Source of the DNA: Actinopolyspora lacussalsi subsp. righensis
GTDB lineage: Bacteria > Actinomycetota > Actinomycetes > Mycobacteriales > Pseudonocardiaceae
DNA length: 64,000 bases
NCBI RefSeq assembly: GCF_900116555.1
Contig: NZ_FPAT01000010.1
Span: 62,001-126,000, forward strand
Direction of reading: 5' to 3'
Shown here piece after piece: positions 57,601 through 64,000 of the stretch (position 1 is its first letter; each line of letters opens with the position of its first letter). Under the pieces are notes generated by a model. The model worked only from the letters and a program-made list of their open reading frames with translations, was not told the origin of the DNA and ran no database searches. A program made the translations under genes and the position numbers.

Positions 57601-60487
57601 TCACGACACCGTGGATGCGGAGATGGACGGACTCGACGTGGAAACGCTTCCGCTCGATCCCGGCTCGGCCAAGTTCGACCTGTCGTTGAACCTGGCCGAG
57701 CGGCGCGAGTCGGATGGCGCGGCCGCGGGAATCATCGGTGACCTGCAGTACAGCACCGACCTCTACGACCGCGGCACGGTGCTACGCATGGTGGACGGGC
57801 TGCTTCACATGCTGGAGTCCTTCGTCACCGATCCCGACCGGCGCATCGGAGCGGTGGAACTGTTGCGCGGCGAGCGGCGTGAGCGGGTACTCGGTGAGTG
57901 GAACGACACCTCCACGGCGGGCGCCGACCGAACGCTGCCCGAGATGTTGACCGTCCAGGCGCACAGAACTCCGGACGCGCCCGCCGTCCGTACCGTGCGA
58001 GGTGAACTGTCCTACTCGGAACTGACGGAACGCGTGAGTCGGCTCGCACGGCGACTGGCCGCGTTCGGAGTCGGACCGGAACGGTTCGTCGCCGTGGCAC
58101 TACCACGTTCGGCCGAGATGGTGGTGGCGCTGCTGGCGGTACTCGAAGCGGGCGGTGCCTACCTGCCCGTGGATCCGGACTACCCGGCCGACCGCATCGG
58201 TTTCATGCTCGCCGACGCCGCTCCCGAGCTGCTGCTCACCGACGGCGATGTGCTCGCGGAGCTGCGTCGATCCGGCGTCGAGACGGCGGATGAGCGTACG
58301 GTCCTGTTCGAGGACACCGCCGAGTTGCCCGAGGCGGAACCGAGCGCACCCGCGTTCGCGAACCCCGCCTACGTCATCTACACCTCGGGGTCCACCGGCC
58401 GCCCCAAGGGAGTCGTGGTCGAGCACCGCTCCCTGTCGGATTACCTGGTCTTCGGGGGCAACGACTACGAAGGGGTTCGCGGTGTCGTTCCGCTGCACTC
58501 GCCGGTGTCGTTCGACCTGAGTGTGACGGCCATGTTCGTGCCGCTCACCGTCGGTGGAACCGTGCACGTGACCGAACTCGACGACTCCGATCCGCGGACC
58601 GTGGAGCTGCTTCGCGACCATCCGCCCAACTTCCTGAAGGGAACCCCGAGCCACCTGCCGCTGCTGAACACCCTTCCCGAGGAGTTCTCCCCGGACGGGG
58701 AACTGCTGCTCGGAGGTGAGTTGCTGCTCGGCGAACGTGTCGACGAGTGGCGCGAGCGAAACCCCGGCGTAACGGTGTTCAACATGTACGGTCCCACCGA
58801 GACGACGGTCAACTGCACCGAGTACCGGGTGGAACCGGATCAGCCGATTCCCTCCGGGCCGCTGCCGATCGGCGAGCCGTTGGACAACACCCGTGTCTAC
58901 GTCCTCGACGAGAACCTGCTGCCGGTGGAGATCGGCGTGGCCGGTGAGCTCTACATCGCGGGTACGGGTCTCGCGCGCGGGTATCTCCACCGTCCCGGTG
59001 CGACGGCGAGTAGGTTCGTGGCGAATCCGTTCGGACCCCCCGGCGAGCGCATGTACCGCAGCGGCGACATCGTGCGGTGGCGAGCCGACGGGCAGCTGGT
59101 TTTCGTGCGACGCGTCGATGATCAGGTCAAACTGCGCGGCTTCCGGGTGGAACCGGGCGAGATCGAGGCGTTGCTGACCGCCCGGCCGGATATCGCCTCG
59201 GCTGCCGCGGTCGTGCGTGAGGACCACCCGGGAGATCAACGTCTGGTCGCCTATGTCGTCCCACGCGACGGCGCCGACCTCGACACTTCCGATCTGCGGC
59301 GAACGTTGTCCGAGGTGCTGCCCACCTACATGGTCCCCACCGCTTTCGTCGAGCTCGACGAGCTGCCGACGACTCCGAACCGCAAACTCGACCGCGAGGC
59401 ACTACCCCCACCCGAGTTCGAGGGGACGGTGGAGACGCGGGGACCTCGTAACCAGACCGAACGCGTCCTCCGCGAACTGTTCGCCGAAGTCCTGGACACA
59501 ACCACGATCGGCGTGCACGACGGTTTCTTCGAACTGGGCGGTCATTCACTACTGACCACCAGGTTGATATCCAGGGTGCGCTCGGCGTTCGGGGTACGTA
59601 CCGCGATGCGCACGCTGTTCGAGGCCCCCACCGTCGCAGCGTTGGCCGACAGGTTGGGCGAGGACGACGACTCCGACGGTTTCGACGTGCTGCTGCCATT
59701 GCGAGCGAGCGGAGAGCGGCCCGCGTTGTTCTGCGTGCATCCGGCCAGTGGTTTCGCCTGGTCGTACGCGGGCCTGATGAAGCACCTCGAACCGGACGTG
59801 CCGATCTACGGACTGCAGTCCCGCGGTCTCGACGGTGCGGAGACGCTCCCCGAAACGGTGACAGAGGTGGCACGCGACTACATCGAACGGATCCGCACCG
59901 TACAACCTCACGGCCCCTACCGACTCCTCGGCTGGTCCTTCGGCGGACTGATAGCTCAGGAGATGGCGGTCCTGCTGCGGAAGGAGGGCGAGGACGTCGA
60001 GCTGCTGGCCATGTTGGACAGCTTCCCGAAAACCCCCGAGGAGTCGGAGGAGGATCACGTCGAGGAGTCCGAACTCTATCTCGCGATGCTCGATCTCGCG
60101 GGATACGACCGGGCCGGGCTGAGTGAGCGGGATCTGGACGCCGAGTCCACGGCACGTCTGGTGCGGGAACAGGGCGGTGTCTTCGGCGATCTCACCGAGG
60201 ACCGGCTCCGCGCGTTGCATCGGGTGTTTCTGAACAACACCAGGTTGGCGCGCCGACACGTGCCGAGCCACTACACCGGTGACGCGCTCCTGTTCGTGGC
60301 GACCGGCGACGAAGAACCCGGTCCGGGCAAGATGGCCTGGCACCCACATGTGGATGGCGAGATCACCGAGTGTCCCGTCGAGGCCCGGCACAACGACATG
60401 ACCCGTGCGGAACCGCTGGCTCGTATCGGTCGCGTACTGGCCGAACGAATGGACACGCAACCATCGGAAGGAAAGGAAGACCAATGA
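45608..60487 (+). CDS. NRPS 2: C-A-T-E, C-A-T, C-A-T, C-A-T-TE
   Basis: A 4959-residue tetramodular synthetase. Domains with approximate positions: C3 (HHILLDG 143), A3 (614), T (GGDSITSI 991), E (HHLVVDG 1182); C4 (1670), A4 (2134), T (GGHSLL 2517); C5 (HHIAGDG 2703), A5 (3188), T (3588); C6 (HHIASDG 3771), A6 (4259), T (4644), thioesterase (GWSFGG 4774, His in ARHNDM). By-eye codes: A3 DALLIGAVAK (hydrophobic, unassigned), A4 DAYWWGGTFK (Val-like), A5 DIWEMTADDK (acidic pocket, diamino acid), A6 DLTKLGMVNK (Asp/Asn type). C3 and C4 follow epimerases and share the DCL-like subtype; C5 and C6 look LCL. GTG 45608 is used, seven bases after GGAGG; GTG 45611 is possible. A 343-bp perfect repeat lies in C5 and C6. 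Confidence 0.95.
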   Translation: MVKRARVEDVLPLSGLQEGFHFHAVYDEGADDVYTVQLVLDLAGALDGERLRDSMYRVLSRHPNLRAAFRQRKSGETVQVIASEVELPWHEVDLRGLPAPEQEETATSTEVEETGRFRLDVAPLLRCSLLRFDERRYRFVITAHHILLDGWSLPLLVRELFTFYAGESASDPLPESASYRDYVRWLDQRDTAEATAVWRRALEGVDQPTLLADPESQRSPGRPESVKLELPDELVDRVHAFARAEGITPNTLVQAAWGTLLGTLTGEWDVLFGSTVSGRPPELAGSESMIGLFINTVPVRVLLDPAESTSALVRRVRREQAELLEQQYTPLREIQRAVGLGELFDTLVVFENYPLDSEALALPGTGLELTGVRGEDAAHYPLTLVVLPGERLTLRLDHRPELFDREQASSALNRLRLLLERMLDAPWRPIGSLDLLDETERDLLRTRNATERPTGARTLPELFRRGAHGGSDALAVVDESAAVSYGELDAGSNRLARLLIDYGVGPESRVALALRTSIESVKASLAVVKAGAAWLPIDPNHPEERVSFLLDDARPEVVLSTSDSELPAHVTDVMVLDDPNTLEALDSYSPAEVSDRDRVAPLRTDNPAYLIYTSGSTGLPKGVVVTHAGLLDFAETEVERFDVRHDSRVLRFSAPSFDASVLEMCMAWYAGATLVVPPGEAVAGEPLARVLAETGVTHALIPPAVLATLPEAELPDFRCLIVGGDACSAELVDRWARGREMRNAYGPTEITVAATISDRLSPGETPPIGRPLPNTRSHVLDAALRPVPPGAEGELYVATTGLARGYSGRRGLTATRFVADPFGTPGSRLYRTGDLVRWRADGQLDFLGRADDQVKIRGFRIEPGEIETVVSAHPDVSRCAVVACEDGSGGKRLVGYVVGTEGTRPQNDKLRSHVGARLPEHMVPAVFVPMDTLPMTANGSKLDRNALPAPVFESTTKGTAPRTDTEQSLAELFTEVLNLSEVGVHDSFFELGGDSITSIQLVSRARKSGIHLTPKDVFTHRTVAELAAVAGAAVPAGSSGGGEEHDSGVGTVPLTPIMHWLRERGGPIGEFCQSVLLNAPEGLSEADLLTAVRAVVDRHDALRARLTTTGGLWGLYVPEPGSPHARDSVRRVDATDGRDTATHVAEQERIAASELDPEAGEMIRVVWIDTGSRSSGRLLVVVHHLVVDGVSWRILVPDLRAAWQDAVAGRDPSLEPVPTSLRRWSEKLTAHAHDPTVLAELETWTDVLSSGGGQLGERALDPERDTVSSLCGTTLRLPGELAEPLLTTVPAAYHAGVDEVLLTGFAMAMARWLASRGREGTSLLLDLEGHGRAGEVSDTDLSRTVGWLTTMYPARLDVSGVDLGEAFSGGTAAARAVKQVKEQLRALPDGIGYGLLRYLNPQAAVTLAGRAAPQVGFNYLGRFGAGGNDAAFEPAAESGAIGGRMDESAAVPHALDVTTTAYDGADGSTLVAELSWPRELFGAAQVERLTVLWREALSAIVDSTNRSDTTGHTPSDFPLVELEQYELDALQRAVPSLVDVLPLSPLAAGLHFHAAYGDSGSDAYTVQLALELSGPLDVDSLRKSARALLARHPNLRGGFRHEELRAPVQFVPDDVDVDCTEIDLRDSDRTELTRLLDEDRARGFDVTDPPLLRLTVFRLDSEISRVVLTHHHILLDGWSAPLLFRELFDIYAAEGDASALPEPAPYREYLGWLATRPRDESERAWRSALSGVDEPTLLAGTRTTTEESALPERVTLRLSETTTARINELAGSSGLTGNTVVQALWALLLGRMTGRQDVVFGATVSARPPELPDAESMIGLFINTIPVRVRLAPDESLRQLLERLQSEQADLMAHHYTGLTEIQRFTGTGELFDTLTVYENYPLGPETLRLPGTGLRVTGVHGRDATHYPLTLVALPGNALELRLNYRPDVLDESFVNAIAQRLRGLVELLLDDPEVPLAAVDALTDRDNELLARYSEGTSADVGTTTVHGRFVERVRRSPETTALLAGEERITYRELDRRANALANRLLRLGVSSEQPVAILQQRSVELVVSTLAVLKAGGAYVPLDSRSPAERLERILSRTSAAILLTDPALCELPLTHEAEIVVLGRAELSDESETDPRVPVHPEQLAYVMFTSGSTGEPKGVAVSHRDVVSLAGDGSWETERQQRVLLHSPHAFDASTYELWVPLLSGRELVVAPAGELDIAELAATITDSGITALWLTAGLFRLLAEECPECFAGVREVWTGGDVVPAAMVRRVLEVNPSLVVGDGYGPTETTTFATRYLMDSSTSVPNNVPIGSPLDNMRVSVLDTNLLPAPPGVPGELFIAGEGVARGYLDNPRLTASWFVADPFGMPGTRMYRTGDIVRWNSEGALEFVGRVDEQVKVRGFRIELGEIETALAERPEVAQVAVLAREDVPGDKRLVAYVVPTDEGIDTGLLRSVAETALPEYMVPSAFVELESLPITANGKLDRAELPAPTLTAGGGRRPRTSEEEVLCGLFADVLGAPSVGIDDNFFALGGHSLLATRLISRVRSTFGVELAVRNLFETPTVAGIAQAMTGAAAARTPLRAMPRGELVPASYGQRRLWFLNALEGAGSPYKIPVGIRLSGSLDVEALRGAFRDVVERHEVLRTVYSDVDGEPHQRALSVSDAVPDIERVTATEEELRQVMLDRVAIGFDLRVDPPMRVTLFELGQREQVLLIVLHHIAGDGWSMAPLADDLSRAYTARLTGERAEREPLEVQYADYSMWQREVLGSENDPNSTIARQVAFWKSELADLPEELPLPTDRPRPLAPTYRGGTELFEISAGVHGGLLGLAAGERASLFMVFQAALAGLLTRLGAGVDVPVGSPVAGRTDEALDGLVGFFVNTLVLRTDTGGDPSFRELLARVRRSDLAAYAHQDLPFERLVEEINPPRALGRNPLFQVMLVLQNNAEPELDLPGLRSRPEPVGAYASQFDLSLDLTERHDDAPAGVSARLDYSAELFDPSTARSFVERFRRFVEAVVADPDRPIGEVDLLGADERHRLLVERNRSERATDTFDLVARVREHAVRSPAAVALADDDSELDYRTLVRRASALSRRLLEAGAGRGSLVALCAERRVGVPVAVLGVLGAGAAFLPVDPNAPRARNERILARSGARVVLADEHHHELATRLADVASAEVLPLDESQDGPEELLEPRGGPDDLAYVLYTSGSTGAPKGALVHRRGMVNHLFAKVEDLAVTESDSLVQNAPLTFDISVWQMLAPLLVGGRTRVVGDGTARDPERLFRVVAEERITVLEVVPSLLRAALDTWDTVASTSGSESREAGGSAPSDLRWLMVTGEALPPDLCTRWFEYEPAVPLVNAYGPTECSDDVTHAVITPESRTDDVRIPIGRVVRNTRLYVLDEALRPVPDGIPGELCVGGAGVGHGYLGDPVKTALAFVPDPLSGEAGARLYRTGDRVRYRADGQLEFLGRDDQQVKIRGQRIELGEVEAALRAAEEVRDAVVTVHRDSGGQARLAGYVTGTSDTTAVRAALVGNLTEAMTPAVLVPLETLPLSPNGKVDRNRLPEPEFPTSASGREPATPQEEVLCQLFAEVLGVERVDVDDDFFALGGHSLLATRLVNRIRSVTGAEVPMRALFETPTVTGVAEHLGNPSHVRSAPRRFERPERVPLSFAQRRLWFLNRFSETAGAYNVPLALRLTGELDVAALRAAIGDVVDRHESLRTVFPQHGEEPHQVVLADARPETPLETLDNAELTGRLDELVRTEFDLTTETPLRSRLFRTGEREHVLLLLMHHIASDGGSAAPLARDLSTAYRARGVGQEPSPAPLEVQYADFTLWQREALGDEQDPDSPLSRQLRFWEHALSGIPEELDLPTDRARPAVPSHRGARVPIEISAGVHGGLLGLAAGERASLFMVFQAALAGLLTRLGAGVDVPVGSPVAGRTDEALDGLVGFFVNTLVLRTDTGGDPSFRELLARVRRSDLAAYAHQDLPFERLVEEINPPRALSRHPLFQVMLSFRNHDTVDAEMDGLDVETLPLDPGSAKFDLSLNLAERRESDGAAAGIIGDLQYSTDLYDRGTVLRMVDGLLHMLESFVTDPDRRIGAVELLRGERRERVLGEWNDTSTAGADRTLPEMLTVQAHRTPDAPAVRTVRGELSYSELTERVSRLARRLAAFGVGPERFVAVALPRSAEMVVALLAVLEAGGAYLPVDPDYPADRIGFMLADAAPELLLTDGDVLAELRRSGVETADERTVLFEDTAELPEAEPSAPAFANPAYVIYTSGSTGRPKGVVVEHRSLSDYLVFGGNDYEGVRGVVPLHSPVSFDLSVTAMFVPLTVGGTVHVTELDDSDPRTVELLRDHPPNFLKGTPSHLPLLNTLPEEFSPDGELLLGGELLLGERVDEWRERNPGVTVFNMYGPTETTVNCTEYRVEPDQPIPSGPLPIGEPLDNTRVYVLDENLLPVEIGVAGELYIAGTGLARGYLHRPGATASRFVANPFGPPGERMYRSGDIVRWRADGQLVFVRRVDDQVKLRGFRVEPGEIEALLTARPDIASAAAVVREDHPGDQRLVAYVVPRDGADLDTSDLRRTLSEVLPTYMVPTAFVELDELPTTPNRKLDREALPPPEFEGTVETRGPRNQTERVLRELFAEVLDTTTIGVHDGFFELGGHSLLTTRLISRVRSAFGVRTAMRTLFEAPTVAALADRLGEDDDSDGFDVLLPLRASGERPALFCVHPASGFAWSYAGLMKHLEPDVPIYGLQSRGLDGAETLPETVTEVARDYIERIRTVQPHGPYRLLGWSFGGLIAQEMAVLLRKEGEDVELLAMLDSFPKTPEESEEDHVEESELYLAMLDLAGYDRAGLSERDLDAESTARLVREQGGVFGDLTEDRLRALHRVFLNNTRLARRHVPSHYTGDALLFVATGDEEPGPGKMAWHPHVDGEITECPVEARHNDMTRAEPLARIGRVLAERMDTQPSEGKEDQ
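54009..54351 (+). repeat. 343-bp perfect direct repeat, copy 1 (in C5)
   Basis: Every base from 54009 to 54351 is identical to 57216-57558. It encodes residues about 2800-2914 of NRPS 2, the segment from [12 protein letters not shown] through [10 protein letters not shown], in the C-terminal lobe of condensation domain 5. Codon use is aberrant: TTG for Leu, GGG/GGT for Gly and T- or G-ending codons in place of the C-rich codons around it. Confidence 0.95.
57216..57558 (+). repeat. 343-bp perfect direct repeat, copy 2 (in C6)
   Basis: The second copy lies 3207 bases downstream at the equivalent place in condensation domain 6 (residues about 3869-3983). The flanks diverge sharply at both ends: GTELF versus RVPI before, LGRNP versus LSRHP after. 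Recent gene conversion or unequal recombination between modules is the simplest reading. Confidence 0.95.
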
Positions 60488-60693
60488 GCACCAACCCCTT
60501 CGACAACGAGAACGGAAGCTTTCTGGTGCTGATCAACGAAGAGGGGCAGTACTCGCTCTGGCCGGAATTCATCGAGGTTCCCGCGGGCTGGACGAGCGTT
60601 CACAGCGGGGACCGGGACTCCTGCCTGGAGTACATCGAACGGAACTGGACCGACATGCGCCCCCGCAGCCTCGTCGAGGCGATGGCGGAATAA
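60484..60693 (+). CDS. mbtH: MbtH-like NRPS accessory protein
   Basis: A 69-residue MbtH-like protein with the conserved pattern [33 protein letters not shown] and [10 protein letters not shown]. These proteins bind A domains and support their folding and activity. The ATG at 60484 overlaps the NRPS 2 stop (ATGA), so it is made with the synthetase. It is full length, with all three conserved Trp residues (SLWP, GW and NWTDMRP). Confidence 0.95.
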   Translation: MSTNPFDNENGSFLVLINEEGQYSLWPEFIEVPAGWTSVHSGDRDSCLEYIERNWTDMRPRSLVEAMAE

Positions 60694-60905
60694 GAACCAG
60701 TGAGGGGAAGGTGCGAGCGGCCGAACAGTTTCGCGGCACCGGCTACCGGCCGGTCGGGTTGCCGAAAACTGCAATCCGATTCCTCACGGATTCTGTTCGC
60801 CCGCTCGCACGACTACGGTTCCTGTCGAACCGGGTGCTTTGCCCCCTCCGCACGGACGGTCCGACGTCTCGTGCCGGTGGTGATCGGATTACGGAAGTAG
60901 GTGCC

Positions 60906-61646
60906 ATGTCCAGCAGAAGGCGAGCGGTAGTGACCGGCGCGTCTCGCGGGATCGGCAGAGCCGTCGCCGAGCGGATGGCCGGTGAGGGATTCGACATCGC
61001 GTTTTGCTACCGTTCGGAATCCGAGTCGGCGCGAGACGTGGCAGAATCGTTGAGCCGTTCCGGGGCACGGGTGCATCACGCGGCGTGTGACGTCACCGAC
61101 GCGGATGCGGTAGGGGCGTTTCTGGGCGAGGCCGAGCAGGAAATCGGCCCGTTCGACACCTTGGTGAACTGTGCCGGAGTGGTTCGTGACAACCCGATGG
61201 TACGAATGGGAATCGATGAGTGGAACACCGTGTTGGACACCAATCTGAACGGCACGTTCCACTTCTGCAGATCCATGGTTTTCGGTCTGATGAAACGCAA
61301 GGGCGGCGCGATCGTGAATGTTTCCTCGGTCGCGGGCGTGAGCGCCAGTCCGACACAGACGAACTATTCCGCGGCCAAGGCGGGGATCAACGGCATGAGC
61401 AGATCCCTGGCAAAGGAAGTGGCCTCGTTCGGTATCCGGGTCAATGTGGTGGCTCCCGGTTTCATCGACACCGACATGACCGCCGAAGTCTCGGAGAAAG
61501 CCCGGGCCAGGACGCTCGAAGCGATCCCGCTGGGCCGGGTCGGAGAACCGTACGAGGTGGCCGACCTGGTGTCCTATCTGGTCTCCGATCGGGCGAGCTA
61601 CATAACCGGACAGGTGTTGCGCGTCGACGGAGGCATCACGTTATGA
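60906..61646 (+). CDS. fabG: FabG-like ketoreductase (SDR)
   Basis: A 246-residue short-chain dehydrogenase: cofactor loop VVTGASRGIGRA, NCAGVVRD, catalytic Ser in IVNVSSVAG, YSAAKAG with Tyr and Lys, and APGFIDTDM. The closeness to FabG suggests reduction of 3-oxoacyl-ACP. As the only KR in the window it is the likely reductase for the polyene PKS, even though it lies 33 kb from the KS genes. ATG 60906 follows GGAAGTAGG. The final codon is TTA (61641-61643), overlapping the start of the mutase gene. Confidence 0.85.
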   Translation: MSSRRRAVVTGASRGIGRAVAERMAGEGFDIAFCYRSESESARDVAESLSRSGARVHHAACDVTDADAVGAFLGEAEQEIGPFDTLVNCAGVVRDNPMVRMGIDEWNTVLDTNLNGTFHFCRSMVFGLMKRKGGAIVNVSSVAGVSASPTQTNYSAAKAGINGMSRSLAKEVASFGIRVNVVAPGFIDTDMTAEVSEKARARTLEAIPLGRVGEPYEVADLVSYLVSDRASYITGQVLRVDGGITL

Positions 61647-62137
61647 CCGGTTCCGGACTCGCGCGCCCGACGGGTTCCACCGGGGACGAGGGGATGCGCG
61701 TTCTGCTGTCCAGCGTTCCCTCTGACGCGCACACCTGGAATCTGGTTTTCCTGCAGCTGGCTCTGGAACAGGCCGGTATCCGGGTGCGGAACCTGGGAGC
61801 GTGCGTTCCCACCGCGTCACTGTTGGACGCCGCGTGCGACTGGCAGCCCGACGCGGTCGTGATCAGTACGGTCAACGGACACGGTTACCCCGACGGCAGG
61901 CATCTCATCGGCGAATTCCGCGCTCGCCCCCCGCTGAGGTCGATACCGATCGTTATCGGTGGAAAACTCGGCATCGCCGGTGCTTCGGACGGGCATCGCA
62001 TCCGGGAGATGGTTCGACTCGGGTTCGACGCCGTGTTCCCCGATGACGCGGACTTCACCGAGCTCGAGAGCTTTCTCCGCGGCCTGCCTGCCACAACCGC
62101 GAGGGCGATGCGCTCGGAGGGGGGACCGGCGTGCTGA
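61643..62137 (+). CDS. glutamate mutase sigma subunit (B12-binding)
   Basis: A 164-residue cobalamin-binding protein. SVPSDAHTWNLVFLQLALEQ holds the B12 lower-ligand His (DxH; the usual following Gly is Asn), VVISTVNGHGYPDG corresponds to the SxL region and IVIGGKLGIAG to the GG turn. With the epsilon subunit it forms methylaspartate (glutamate) mutase, converting L-glutamate to L-threo-3-methylaspartate, as in friulimicin-type lipopeptides. ATG 61643 overlaps the FabG stop (ATGA). The product would feed the Asp-type A6 domain. Confidence 0.85.
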   Translation: MTGSGLARPTGSTGDEGMRVLLSSVPSDAHTWNLVFLQLALEQAGIRVRNLGACVPTASLLDAACDWQPDAVVISTVNGHGYPDGRHLIGEFRARPPLRSIPIVIGGKLGIAGASDGHRIREMVRLGFDAVFPDDADFTELESFLRGLPATTARAMRSEGGPAC

Positions 62138-63441
62138 CGTATCCGCCCTCCTCCTTCGCGGGATACGTCGACTCCGCTTACCGCTCCGGAAGTCTGATCG
62201 TGCAGCCCCGGATGGGGTTCGGCGACCCGGAGACGATGCGACGGGGACTGGTCGAGGTCAGGCGGTCGGGGGTGCGGGCCGTTGGAACGATCACACTGGA
62301 CAGCTACACCAGAACCGGTGATTACGAGGCGTTGCGCCGTGCGCTGGACGACGGCGTGCCGTTGAACGGTTTCCCGCTCGTCACTTATCCCCACGAGGTG
62401 ACCGCGAGCGTTCTCGAAGGGGTCTGGGACAGTGAGTTCCCGGTACAGGTGAGGCACGGTTGCCCACTTCCGGGAGACATTTTCGCGGCCATCTCCGATC
62501 TGGGGCTGGACGCGAGCGAGGGGGGACCGGTCTCCTACTGTCTGCCGTACAGCAGAGTACCGCTCGAAGAGTCCATCGCGGCGTGGTCCAGAGCCTGTGA
62601 ACGGTTCGCCGTGACGTCGGAACGCGGTGTGCTGCCACACGTGGAGAGCTTCGGTGGCTGCATGCTGGGGCAGTTGTGCCCGCCGAGCCTGCTGCTGACC
62701 CTTACGGTTCTCGAGGGGATGTTCTTCCGTGCGCACGGACTTACCAGCGTTTCGCTGAGCTACGCTCAGCAGACCCATTTCGAACAGGATCTGGAGGCGC
62801 TGGCGGCGCTTCGCCGGTTGGGGGAGGAGTTCCTCCCCGACATCGACTGGCACACGGTCGTCTACGCCTACATGGGGGTCTATCCCTTCGAACGCCTCGC
62901 TGCCGAGGCGTTGCTCCGCGACGCGGCGGAGCTGGCCGTCCGTGGCGGTGCCGGGAGGTTGCTCGTGAAAACCCCCGCGGAGGCGCACCGGATTCCCACC
63001 ATCGCCGAGAACGTCCGATCGCTCCGACTCGCCGCCGCGGCGGCCGCGAGGGTGGAGAACGCCGGAGCGGCCGGTGTTCGGCGGGAAACCGGGATCTACG
63101 AGGAAGCCAGAGCGCTCATCGAAGCGGTACTCGAACTCGGTGAGGATCCGGGAACGGCGTTGGGACGAGCCTTCGAGCGCGGGCTGCTCGACGTGCCGTA
63201 CTGCCTGCACCCGGACAATCCGGGCCGCGCTCGCAGCTATGTGGACGAGACCGGTCGCTTGCGGTGGGCCTCGGTCGGTGCGATGCCGATCGGGCCGGTA
63301 CCGGGTACCCGCGAGATCACCGGCTCGGACCTGCTGGCCTCGCTCTATTACGTTCAGCGAAAATACGACCGACACGCGCTGCGCGAGGTGCGCGTGGAAC
63401 CCGAGGGAAACGAACCCGGGGGAGACCTGACGATCCGATGA
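62131..63441 (+). CDS. glutamate mutase epsilon (catalytic) subunit
   Basis: A 436-residue TIM-barrel subunit: LIVQPRMGFGDPETMRRGL near the N-terminus, GVRAVGTITLDSYTRTGDY, FPLVTYPHEVT, VQVRHGCPLPGDIF, GCMLGQLCPPSLLLTLTVLEGMFF and VKTPAEAHRIPTIAEN are all hallmarks of methylaspartate mutase E. With the sigma subunit it makes 3-methylaspartate in the cytoplasm. GTG 62131 overlaps the sigma stop by seven bases; the two are tightly coupled. Confidence 0.9.
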   Translation: MLTYPPSSFAGYVDSAYRSGSLIVQPRMGFGDPETMRRGLVEVRRSGVRAVGTITLDSYTRTGDYEALRRALDDGVPLNGFPLVTYPHEVTASVLEGVWDSEFPVQVRHGCPLPGDIFAAISDLGLDASEGGPVSYCLPYSRVPLEESIAAWSRACERFAVTSERGVLPHVESFGGCMLGQLCPPSLLLTLTVLEGMFFRAHGLTSVSLSYAQQTHFEQDLEALAALRRLGEEFLPDIDWHTVVYAYMGVYPFERLAAEALLRDAAELAVRGGAGRLLVKTPAEAHRIPTIAENVRSLRLAAAAAARVENAGAAGVRRETGIYEEARALIEAVLELGEDPGTALGRAFERGLLDVPYCLHPDNPGRARSYVDETGRLRWASVGAMPIGPVPGTREITGSDLLASLYYVQRKYDRHALREVRVEPEGNEPGGDLTIR

Positions 63442-64000
63442 ACGAACTGCTCGAACGAGTCATGCCCGAGTACGATTACCGCGAACGTCATCGGAAGTGG
63501 GTTCCGGCCGGGAAGGTGGAAACCTTCGAAGCGCTGCTCGGGCTGCGCATGGGCGAACTGCGCGTCACCGGTCTGCTGTTGCGTGCCCGCGGTGGGCCGT
63601 CCGCCTGGCGACACGGTGTGGGCGAGGTCGGTGATCTCCTCGTCCTGAACTCGATGGGGCCGCGACGACTGATCGAGGATCCACCGCGGGAGATCCTGCA
63701 CGCGGACGTGGCTCGTTACACCCGGGCGCGGCCCGTCCGACCCGAGCGAGCTCCGCGGGACGACGCGGAATTCCGCGCCTTCTCCGAACCGGGGTGGACC
63801 AAGGTAGTGATGAACTTCGAACTGCGTAGTCAGGATTCCGGAACCCTTGTCTCCACCGAGACCCGCGTTCACGCCACCGACCAGGCCACTCGGCGGAAGT
63901 TCGCGCTCTACTGGCTGATGATCCGGGCAGGCAGCGGCTTGATTCGTCGAGACATGCTCGCCGCGCTGTCCCGACGTCTCCGAACCCGGGGAGATCGGAC
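63438..64000 (+). CDS. uncharacterised protein of the lipopeptide operon (3' end missing)
   Basis: 187 complete codons are visible and the frame is still open at the window edge. ATG 63438 overlaps the mutase stop (ATGA), so it belongs to the same operon. The protein (MNELLERVMPEYDYRERHRKW onward) has no signal peptide. The stretch ETRVHATDQATRRKFALYWLMIRAGSGLIRR is reminiscent of DUF2867 or SRPBCC-type proteins of actinomycetes, but I do not recognise a function. It seems close to complete. Confidence 0.6.
   Translation, partial: MNELLERVMPEYDYRERHRKWVPAGKVETFEALLGLRMGELRVTGLLLRARGGPSAWRHGVGEVGDLLVLNSMGPRRLIEDPPREILHADVARYTRARPVRPERAPRDDAEFRAFSEPGWTKVVMNFELRSQDSGTLVSTETRVHATDQATRRKFALYWLMIRAGSGLIRRDMLAALSRRLRTRGDR

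Noticed and set aside
1-64000. CRISPR arrays, tRNA, rRNA and intact insertion sequences
   Set aside because: No regularly spaced short repeats, no tRNA-like cloverleaf with CCA end and no transposase were noticed. A tRNA scan was not possible by eye.

Overview
The window reads as the chromosome of a filamentous, high-GC actinomycete. The signs are strong C/G third-position codon bias, a chaplin-like secreted peptide, an Scr1-type XRE/DUF397 pair, rare TTA leucine codons concentrated in the antibiotic genes, and a large hybrid biosynthetic cluster. A member of Pseudonocardiales or a relative is plausible, but that is inference. No rRNA, tRNA, CRISPR array or intact insertion sequence was recognised.

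Left flank (1-11,968), mostly housekeeping or accessory: a truncated chaplin-like gene; a DUF885-like metallopeptidase; a PfkB-family sugar kinase; a PIN-PhoH ATPase; a DUF397/XRE pair that shares an operator-rich divergent promoter with a small unknown gene; a MarR regulator next to the decayed remnant of an FAD-dependent oxidoreductase; a non-canonical Nramp-like transporter; and a glucarate-catabolism cassette (KDG dehydratase, ketoglutarate-semialdehyde dehydrogenase, divergent LysR regulator).

Biosynthetic cluster (about 12,327 to beyond 64,000). The acyl-chain half (12,327-27,838) encodes a phenylalanine-ammonia-lyase-like MIO enzyme, a feruloyl-CoA-synthetase-like ligase, one ACP, three ketosynthases, three chain-length-factor-like partners, a split dehydratase pair, a double-hotdog protein, an alpha/beta hydrolase and two DsbA/HCCA-isomerase-like proteins. 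The only ketoreductase (FabG-like) lies far downstream at 60,906. Together these look like a discrete (type II) polyene-forming PKS that could be primed with cinnamoyl-CoA. Two regulators follow (a LuxR-type LAL and a HTH protein), then SbnA/SbnB-like enzymes for 2,3-diaminopropionate and a DrrAB-like ABC exporter.

The peptide half (36,438-60,693) is two giant NRPS genes plus an MbtH protein. The modules read Cs-A-T-E / C-A-T-E / C-A-T-E / C-A-T / C-A-T / C-A-T-TE, so the product is an N-acylated hexapeptide with the first three residues epimerised. Signature codes suggest X - Ser - X - Val - a diamino acid (2,3-diaminopropionate is the natural candidate) - an Asp-type residue. Next to the NRPS genes lie the sigma and epsilon subunits of a B12-dependent glutamate mutase, which would supply 3-methylaspartate. 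The last gene runs off the window.

Working model (inference): phenylalanine is converted to cinnamate, then cinnamoyl-CoA, then a polyunsaturated aryl acyl chain built by KS/CLF-ACP-KR-DH with isomerases. The starter condensation domain transfers this chain to residue 1. The hexapeptide is assembled, released or cyclised by the terminal thioesterase, and exported by the ABC transporter. The residues resemble cinnamoyl peptides of the coprisamide type, but a PAL/ligase pair inside such a cluster looks unusual. Other notable points are in-frame TTA codons in both regulators and four biosynthetic genes (bldA-type control) and a perfect 343-bp repeat of aberrant codon usage inside two condensation domains.
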